This document shows positions 1 through 6,441 of a stretch of DNA of 10,105 bases, one piece after another. The stretch is from Irineochytrium annulatum (taxonomy: Eukaryota; Chytridiomycota; Chytridiomycetes; Chytridiales; Chytridiaceae). Every line of letters starts with the position of its first letter. The first letter of the stretch is position 1. A program made the translations under genes and the position numbers. The notes under the pieces were generated by a model. That model ran no database searches. It was not told the origin of the DNA and saw nothing but the letters and a program-made list of their open reading frames with translations. Location: assembly GCA_027600665.1 (NCBI GenBank), contig JADGJL010001107.1, positions 1-10,105 on the forward strand. The letters are read 5' to 3'.

Positions 1-500
1 CCCTACCCCCGAGCTTACCGTCGACGCCTCTCTCGCATCGACCTCGCGTGCTGGGCCTCAATCAACACGCGTGAGAATCCATCGGGGCTGGTTGTCAACT
101 CCCATCCAGGAAGGGCTCGAAGGGCGACCTCGTGGGCATCGACCCGGGAGACTCGAGGATCACCACCATCTTATTCAGATCATCGGGTCGCCTGAAGTCC
201 ATCACTGCCCGGGCCGCTGCTGACCTCTTCCCAGTAACCGAATCTTGGTAAGAGTTGCCGCTTTTTCGTTTATCGGCACCGGATTGCGAACTGGATGACG
301 AGACCGGACGACTTGGGGGATTGCAAACGAACCGCGCGGCCGGGGGGAACCGCGCCGGCGCCTTCATTGGGGCATCGCGTCCCCGCAATTATGAAAATTG
401 ACATCATACCACCTCGCCTGTTTTGCTCCCTTAACATCCTCTGCCTCCACTTTCTGATTGTTAACCTCGACGCTATCTATTCTAAATATATTATAGCAAC
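1..500. other. Unresolved left edge and upstream region of the cyclin gene
   Basis: No gene can be assigned here with confidence. On the + strand there are splice-like signals: a GTGAGA donor at 71, a CTGAC branch-like site at 219-223 followed by a pyrimidine-rich CTCTTCCCAG ending at 234, and a strong TTGGTAAGAG donor with its GT at 249. A TATAG acceptor-like end lies at 492-496, just before the start codon at 501. These could be the tail of an upstream gene or 5' leader introns of the cyclin gene. On the - strand, two overlapping frames also read plausibly like protein (about 388-95 and 165-25), but I found no splice that joins them. About 390-500 is AT-rich and contains no long frame, so it probably includes promoter and leader DNA. 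Confidence 0.3.
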
Positions 501-3500
501 ATGGCTGCCCTCGCGAGTTCCGTCTCCATTGAGCACATGCTCCACCAACAGTCGCGGTGCACCCAGCAGCAATCCTACCACACCAACCATTTTCACTCCC
601 AACCCCAACAACACGACCACCAGAACCCGCCGACATATCATCACCAATCTGCCCACCAGGCTCAGTACATCCAGCAACTGCAACAACAGCAACAGCAACT
701 GCAGCAACTCAATCAATCATCCTACGCCAGCAGCAACCACCAGCAGCAGCCCTCATACAGCTATAACGCCACGGAGAAACGCAATACGACTCACCGGCAA
801 CGGGTGCCCTCCGTCCACGACTTTCGCGAAACGAAGGGTTCCAACATCCCTACCCCCATCGACTCTATTTTCGCCTCTAGCGGCATCTCCTCCCTCTCCC
901 CCTCATCGAATGACTCGCCGTATCTCAGCGATGCCTACGTCATCCACCGGGACCACGGTGTCACGCGGAAAGCCGCCGTGGCCGCCGGATCACCCGGCAT
1001 CCTCTCCGACTACCAGCGCGCCGCGGCCGCGGGGCTTATCTTTTCGCATCAGGGGCACAACCCTCACGCGTCGCTAACGCTCCAGCATCAGCCCATTACG
1101 CCACTGTCGCCCGGCTTCAGCAACGACAGCCAGGCGCCGGTTGTTGGGATCGCGGGTGGGATGATGGCAATGGATGACGACCGCGCCGTGTCACAGGCAA
1201 TGATTGCTGCCGCGGCGGCCGCGGGTCCGAACTACGTCAACCCGTTCGATGACCACCACGCTGTGCCACAGTCCGGCGCGAGCTCGCGCACGGTTGCACC
1301 GGCGGGCTTGTGTTGGGCGCAGACGGAGGCTCCAATCGCGTGGCAGGAACCCGCCCCGACTTCGCAGCGACATGCCTCTGACGTTAGTTCTTTTTGGGTT
1401 TAAGCAATTTCTCTTGACGGTTAACATGACCCTGTTACCAGCTCCCTGTCAACAGCTACTTCCCCGCCACGGGTGCCCAGTCGCTCTACCAGCACCCCGT
1501 CCACACCTACGCCGCGCCCTACGGCTCCTCGACCGCCGCCTCCTCCAACACCACCACCACGTCCGCCTCAAAGCCCCGCGCCATCCCCGCCCCGATCGGC
1601 TCCAAGCCGGGAGTGACGGTCGCCTCGCTCGCGACGCCCAACCCAATCCAATATCACTTCTTGCCATCGATGCAGTCCCACCAGGCAGGGGAGAAGGAGA
1701 AGGAGTCCTACCAGCTCGCGCTGTCGATTGTTGAAGGCCCTGAGCTGCCGCCCGGGCTTCCCGGGTTGTCCCAGTTCGTGGCGAGTTATGTGTTTGCGCA
1801 GTGGGACGCGGAGGCGGCTTATGGGCCCGAGAAGGCGGATAAGGAGAGGGTGTTTGCGGCCTTCGTGGAGCAGGTTCTGGTGACGACCGATGTGGTGAGT
1901 ATTTTGAAAAACTCCTTTGCGAGTTTCAAAAGCGAGGACTAATGTGGGCCATTTTCTCAGGGTCGTTCGATCATGATCCTCGCGATGAAGTTCATGGATG
2001 CTGTCTTGAGAAAGGGTAGTGTTTACCCTGTGGCCGAGCAGGAGAACAGGCTCTTGATCGTGACGCTGCTTCTCTCGAACAAAGTCCTCGACGACCATAC
2101 GTTCACCAACCGCACGTGGAGCGAGCTCTCGAACATCCCCATTGATGAGCTGAATGCCATCGAGGTAATTACCACACTGCGTGGACTTTTTTGCTGCGAG
2201 CAACATACTAAGACGTCTTTCGTCCACAGAAAACCTACCTCGCGGATTTAGATTTCCGAATCCTCTTGACTCGCGAGGAGTTTAATCAGTGGATCGTTGA
2301 TCTGCAGGCCTACTACAAGGAGAGCGAGAGGAAGCGCTATGCCGAGACGACTCAGACATCCCCCACCGACCCCTTCCACGCTTACTTCGCGGCTCACGAG
2401 CAGAAGGTTCAGCCACCGGCTCGGTCTCAGCAACAGCACAACTCGGCCCACGACATCACGGCATCTTTGTCCGACGGGTACTACGAAAGGTACTATAACG
2501 GGATCCATGCCTCTCAGGATCCGTTGGCCGGATTCCAAAAGATCTCGGACATGCTGTCGCAGTCAACCGTATCGGGGCATTTGACTTTCGGTCACAGCGT
2601 CCCAAGCAGCTATAGTCAGCAACGCCAAACTCATGACACCGCGCCTCGCACTTCGACTTCAACCAGCGCTCCTCATCACGTCGCGCCGACCTCATCGAAT
2701 TCCTCTTTTCCTCACCACACATTGCCGTCATCGTCTTCGAGGACGGCCTTCCCACCAATGACCTCAAGCGCGTCGAATAATCCATTCCAAGCCAACTCCC
2801 ACAGTTACCCGCTCGGCAACGCCGCGCCCGCCGCGCAACCTCCCCCAGTTGCACGCCGCCCCTCAACAGCCAGTTCCGTCGGCACCAACGGAACTCCTTA
2901 CTCCCCGCGATCAAACTCCTCCGCCGCTACCCTCGTCGACTCGTACGGCGAGAGACAGCCCTTCCTCGCGGCTAAAACCGCGGCCACGCAGCACTCGCAG
3001 CAGCACTCTCAGTCCTCCCATCACACGCACCCCATTCACCACCACCCGTACCAGGCGCAACCGTCGCATGGTTACCAAAGAGCGGCCGTTGCAACGCAGC
3101 CGTACTCTGCACCGCCTGGCATTTACTACCAGCAGTCGCACCCCCCGCAGCTGACAGCGCCGCCGCCGCCGCCGCACCAGCACGTCCCATCACACGGCAA
3201 CCCGTACTACAGCCACTCCTACGCGTATCAGCCTCCCGTAAACGCGAAGCCCGCCTTATCGCCAGCATACGTGGACCCGCATCACTTCCACTACGCGTAT
3301 GTGCAGCAGCATCAGCACCACGCGTTGGCGCGAACACACGCCCGGACATCCAGCGGCATGACGGCGGACTCGCACGACGAGTGCTCGAGCCCGGTTTGCT
3401 CGCCGGTGTCGCATTCGGTGGTGATGAAGCGGGAACGCTCGGACCCAGTCGCGGTGCAGCGGGAGCACCACCACCAACAGTACGCACAGGGTGGCGGGTT

Positions 3501-3687
3501 CTCGTTTTTCTCGTCATCGCAGCAGCAGCAAGCGGCGGCGGCGGCGGGGATGGTGCACGCCGGTGGGGATCACCACGGCCATGGCGGTGGGCACGTGCAA
3601 ATGGGGAAGCCGCCGGTGCATCCTTCGTACTATGTTAGTGGTGGGATGAATATTAAAGAATGGGAAGCGGAGAATCACTACGTTTGA
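501..3687 (+). CDS. PHO80/Pcl-type cyclin with long low-complexity tails (4 exons, 998 aa)
   Basis: Exons are 501-1382, 1442-1894, 1961-2164 and 2230-3687; all introns are phase 0. The ATG at 501 has AACATGG context and is the first after an in-frame stop at 483-485. Residues 12-83 are rich in Gln and His, and 84-400 are Ser/Pro/Ala-rich with several SP/TP sites. The cyclin box spans about 403-540. It carries LLLSNKVLDD (482-491), whose Lys486 aligns with the conserved CDK-contacting lysine of cyclins. It also carries DELNAIE (507-513), whose Glu513 aligns with the conserved cyclin glutamate. LDFRI and a final EEFNQW helix follow. The TWSEL (497-501) and DELNAIE pattern is typical of fungal Pcl/PHO80 cyclins, which activate Pho85/Cdk5-type kinases in phosphate, polarity and cell-cycle control. 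The C-terminal 450 residues are Ser/Thr-, then His/Gln-rich. They contain no second cyclin box I can see and end in a less repetitive NIKEWEAENHYV. The exact kinase partner is not deducible. Confidence 0.9.
671..709 (+). repeat. CAA/CAG codon tract encoding poly-Gln
   Basis: Mixed CAA and CAG codons encode a Gln-rich run in cyclin exon 1 (residues 57-70). The mixture of synonymous codons means this is not a pure trinucleotide microsatellite and suggests selection or tolerance at the protein level. Confidence 0.8.
1383..1441 (+). other. Intron 1 of the cyclin gene
   Basis: 59 bp, donor GTTAGT and acceptor TTACCAG, with CTTGAC and GTTAAC as candidate branch sites. It is phase 0. It joins the frame that otherwise stops at 1401-1403 to the open frame starting at 1442. 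Confidence 0.75.
1895..1960 (+). other. Intron 2 of the cyclin gene
   Basis: 66 bp, donor GTGAGT, branch-like GACTAAT near 1938-1944, and acceptor TTTTCTCAG. It is phase 0 and lies inside the cyclin box. Splicing restores the continuous helix reading TTDV|GRSIMILAMKF. Confidence 0.9.
2165..2229 (+). other. Intron 3 of the cyclin gene
   Basis: 65 bp, donor GTAATT, branch-like TACTAAG near 2207-2213, and acceptor GTCCACAG. It is phase 0 and falls directly after the conserved cyclin Glu513. Splicing yields NAIE|KTYLADLDFRI, the expected end of the cyclin fold. Confidence 0.9.
3158..3175 (+). repeat. (CCG)n microsatellite encoding poly-Pro
   Basis: A nearly pure GCCGCC run inside cyclin exon 4 encodes a short Pro stretch between Gln- and His-rich segments. 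This type of tract is liable to vary in length. Confidence 0.75.
3520..3549 (+). repeat. CAG run followed by GCG run (poly-Gln then poly-Ala)
   Basis: A CAGCAGCAGCAA run is directly followed by GCGGCGGCGGCG in cyclin exon 4, giving Gln4 then Ala5. These are adjoining pure-codon microsatellites within a His/Gly-rich tail. Confidence 0.75.
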
Positions 3688-3821
3688 TTAGCAACGCCAT
3701 AAAACCTCTTGCATCGTCACTTCCGTCTTTCACAAGCATTGCATCAGCACATAACATAGATAGTTAGCACAATTAAACGGGTCCCATATAATAGTGACAC
3801 CGCGGTCTTAGCCACTTGCAT

Positions 3822-3827
3822 AATAAA
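3822..3827 (+). terminator. Polyadenylation signal AATAAA of the cyclin gene
   Basis: A canonical AATAAA starts 135 nt downstream of the cyclin stop codon in AT-rich DNA, with cleavage expected a little further right at about 3840-3860. There is no competing canonical copy closer to the stop on this strand. Confidence 0.6.
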
Positions 3828-3874
3828 GCATAAAGGTACAATCATAGACGTAATCAAGGACGCATAGATGTCAT

Positions 3875-3880
3875 TTTATT
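3875..3880 (-). terminator. Polyadenylation signal AATAAA of the SSUH2-like gene
   Basis: TTTATT on the + strand reads AATAAA on the - strand, beginning only about 7 nt past the TAG stop at 3889-3887. The implied 3' UTR is very short, with cleavage expected around 3850-3865. That nearly meets the end of the convergent cyclin transcript. Confidence 0.55.
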
Positions 3881-3886
3881 TAGTCT

Positions 3887-5505
3887 CTAACGCAAATTCG
3901 CTGCTAACATAGCAACCCCGGCGGCTGCAGCCGCGACTCCTGCGAGACTCAAACCAAAGTAGAGATAGGAATTGCCCGACGGATAGCCCTCAACGCTAAC
4001 AATCCAACCGATGTCCCCCACATCCTCCGCATGCAGGTCGTCGGATTTCCTCGACACGTTCTCCCTCAGGTAAACTTCAAACATGTTTTCCTGATGGCGG
4101 CATGCGACCTCCCGGAAATGACCCTGCGTCACCCACACCCTATGACCTTCGACGCGCCGGACCTTCTTCGGCGAGACGATCGTATCAAATGGGCCCTGCG
4201 CCATCGACGCGGACTTGAGCTCCGTTACGATCGTCGCCGATACGTCCTCCAGCCCGATTGCGGCTGCCTGGTCAAGTACGTCCGTCGTCACGCTCGACGC
4301 TGGGTTGACGATCTTAGGCACAAAGCTCCCCACGTTCGACGCCGGCGCATACGGCGAATAATCCGGATCCCCAAATGGCCTTCCGACGTCTTTGGCGTAA
4401 ATGGTCTCGAAAGTGTCGTTCTTGTCCCAATCCACGTGCTTCTGCAGCGCCGGCATCGATAGCGGGTAGAACACCCCCGCGCTCGTCGGCCTCTTGATCA
4501 ACACGCTGTTCGTCACCTCCACCTCCCTTGTGATTACGAGCGATATCCACGACACGATCGACCCATGGCCCTCGCACGTCTCGCACTTTATCTTGCCCGT
4601 CCCCTTGCACTTCCCGCACAGGTTCGATCCGGTCCCGCGGCACGTTTGGCACGTCACGTACTCCTTCTTCTCGTCCTTCGCGCCTCGTCTTGAGCTCGAA
4701 CTGTCCCGTTGGCGCGCCGAGCGGTCCCTGTGCGACTCGTCGTCGCTCTCCGCGGCCTTCTCCCTCTTGCCCGTCGCGTCGCAGTCCGTGCATGCCAGCT
4801 TCCCAGCGCTCCGACACTTCCTGCACGGCTTAAACCCCTTCGACACGCACTCTGTGCATTTCCGCGTCTCAGTCGTCCCCGGCACGTCCTGCTTGTATGT
4901 GCCCACCATCCACGGCGGCAGGTGAGACGTCGACGGCGCCTTGACCGAGTGCCAGCGCCTCAGCGCGCTCGAGCTCAGCGGCGCACGCCAAACGTCATCA
5001 ACGTTCGCGGCGGTGATGCCGTCGGCCCACGACGGAACGGTGAGAGTCGTACGGTTGGCTGACCGAAGAGCCTGCTGTGCGCGGCTGCCATCGTTCGGCT
5101 CAATCCGTTCCACGACGGAACGGGTCTCCGTCAGGGTCGCGGAGGTGACGCAGAAGGCCGTGGCGGGCGTCGAGGCTGTGATCGTCAGCTCCATCGCCGG
5201 CTTCACGTCCGAGAAGATGGAGCCCAACCAAGACGACTTGAGGTGGCGGACCAGCAGCGTCCGAAGATCCTCCTGGAACGAGAGGGAGTTCGACGTGGAC
5301 ATGGATCGGCTGAGCGATGCTGGCAGGAGGGGCCGGATGTAGGTAGACGTAGTGATCGGATGGTCCTGCAGGTATTGTAAGCGACTCGTCTTCAACCTCG
5401 AGGAAGCCTCACCTCCAAGTCATCAAGGCGCGGGGCTGACGGGGTAGTGTCGGCGGGCTGATCGGGGTACAGCGAGTACGCAGGCGGTGCCCCATTCGGC
5501 TCCAT
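3887..5505 (-). CDS. SSUH2-like protein with six CxxC (DnaJ-type zinc-binding) repeats and a C-terminal membrane tail (2 exons, 523 aa)
   Basis: Exons are 5505-5413 and 5365-3887, joined in phase 0. The ATG at 5505 has a good context (GACATGG) and begins a short Pro-rich N-terminus (PPAYSLYP). Residues about 50-190 form a folded region. Two CxxC clusters follow. CTEC, CRKC and CTDC lie at 201-204, 212-215 and 223-226. CQTC, CGKC and CETC lie at 270-273, 281-284 and 292-295. Several are followed by G-x-G, as in the DnaJ Cys-rich zinc domain. A charged Ser/Arg/Asp/Lys linker (about 231-267) separates the clusters. After the repeats comes a beta-rich segment (VSWISLVITREVEV), as in the SSUH2 family, whose members carry DnaJ-like zinc repeats without a J domain. 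There is no HPD J domain here. The last 25 residues are an Ala/Gly/Leu-rich hydrophobic stretch ending in Arg, a likely tail anchor not expected in every family member. The biochemical role is not known; zinc binding and a chaperone-like function are inference. Confidence 0.85.
5366..5412 (-). other. Intron of the SSUH2-like gene
   Basis: 47 bp, the shortest intron in the window: donor GTGAGG, branch-like GCTTACA and acceptor ACCTGCAG. It is phase 0, joining RLDDLE to DHPITTS. It contains an ATG at 5395 that is in frame with exon 2. Confidence 0.85.
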
Positions 5506-5628
5506 GTCGGCGGCCCAGGTGATCGGTGTGGAAGAAGACTTGTTGGCTCGAAGGCAAATGGAATTCGTGCGAATTTGACAGCAGATTGACGTGGAACTAA
5601 ACACCCTCCACGAAACGAGCACGAAGAG

Positions 5629-5635
5629 TTTTATA
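5629..5635 (-). promoter_or_regulatory. Candidate TATA box of the SSUH2-like gene
   Basis: The - strand reads GGTTATAAAACTC, with TATAAAA about 124 nt upstream of the start codon at 5505. With transcription starting about 30 nt downstream, the leader would be near 95 nt. No second element supports it, so this is a positional and consensus call only. Confidence 0.4.
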
Positions 5636-6335
5636 ACCAGTCCTATTTTTTCTGTAAGGTTTCCTGCCCGCAACCCATACAGCGTGAAGCTTGAGGGTGC
5701 GTCCGGGCCATAATTGTAGGGGATTTTGAAAGGGGAGAAGAAATTATCGTGCAGGGCGGATAGGGATAAGAGATTGCTTTTGAAGGGAAGCCGAGAAGCG
5801 AAAATGGAAGTGATAATAAATAGCTGGTTAAGTTAACATCGGCAGAGCTGTATAGGTGGATTTCGAATCCCACTCTAATCCCCTCTCTATGTCCTGTAGG
5901 GGCGGCTGGCAATATAGAAGTGGAACAAAAGCGAAGTAGTCCAATAAACAGGCTGACGATAGGCAAGAAAAATTAAAAATTAGGATAGAATAAACGAAAG
6001 CACAGTGTTGTACAATCGTAAATTAACCTTGGCTCGCAAGCCAGTTATTGGAAATATAAAAAAAAATAACAGTGAGGGAAAAGGCATGCCGGAGGAGGAA
6101 AGGCGAGGGGTTAGTAAATATGAGATTATGGGACATTGAAGAAGAAAAAGAGGAAGAAGTCGTAAAACAGTGAGAAGTGATTGCGGGACTTTATACCAGT
6201 GGCGCACGATAAGCAATACGTAAAACATCGTTAAACCCTCAATATAAATAACGGAGGAACGTGTCGAAATTAAGGGGATCACGCGCAGAGACGAGGGGAG
6301 GAATTATAGATAGCTACGTATAAATAACGAAACAG

Positions 6336-6363
6336 GTTGTGTTGTGTTGTATATGTGTGTGTG
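6336..6363. repeat. Short TGTTG and GT tandem repeats
   Basis: Three consecutive GTTGT-type units (6336-6350) are followed by ATAT and a short (GT)n run to about 6363. On the - strand this is a CA-rich tract roughly 80-105 nt past the zinc-finger gene stop, so it probably lies in or near its 3' UTR. Confidence 0.7.
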
Positions 6364-6441
6364 AGGGAAGATTATTTCGCAAGTATCTACATAATCCTCT
6401 GAACTGTCCCAATCATCGCGAACCATCGTGTCCTAATTTCA

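Larger units (their letters stand above)
5506..6441. other. AT-rich intergenic region without a convincing gene
   Basis: This 936-bp spacer lies between the stop of the zinc-finger gene and the start of the SSUH2-like gene, both on the - strand. It should therefore hold the 3' UTR of the former and the promoter of the latter. It is much richer in A and T than the flanking exons and includes an A-rich run near 6055-6069. A small hairpin TGGCT-CGCA-AGCCA sits at 6030-6043. The longest frames (for example 5966-5643 and 6282-5980 on the - strand) show no domain and no splice partners. I see no tRNA or structured RNA I could defend. Confidence 0.6.

Noticed and set aside
477..716. Leucine-rich - strand frame that looks like a membrane protein
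   Set aside because: The Leu/Val richness is simply the antisense reading of CAG/CAA and CAC codons in the cyclin Gln/His tract.
295..1077. 260-codon + strand frame overlapping cyclin exon 1
   Set aside because: It is in a shifted frame over the Gln/His codon tract. It reads as Asn/Ser/Thr/Pro-rich low complexity with no domain, whereas the frame starting at 501 splices into a recognisable cyclin.
1568..2227. 219-codon - strand frame opposite cyclin exons 2 and 3
   Set aside because: It is antisense to the cyclin box, crosses both of its introns, and has no domain or splice partners of its own.
2972..3517. 181-codon - strand frame opposite cyclin exon 4
   Set aside because: Arg/Ala/Pro-rich composition is expected from antisense GC-rich repeats, and no motif is visible.
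4314..4826. 170-codon - strand frame within the SSUH2-like gene
   Set aside because: It is a shifted frame of the same strand, rich in Arg/Glu/Gly. The CxxC repeats are in the other frame.
5821..5880. tRNA-like T-loop (TTTCGAATCC) in the spacer
   Set aside because: The flanking bases do not form a five-pair T stem. No acceptor stem or anticodon arm can be folded on either strand.
5643..5966. 107-codon - strand frame in the AT-rich spacer
   Set aside because: No domain, AT-rich composition unlike the neighbouring exons, and it overlaps the likely promoter of the SSUH2-like gene.
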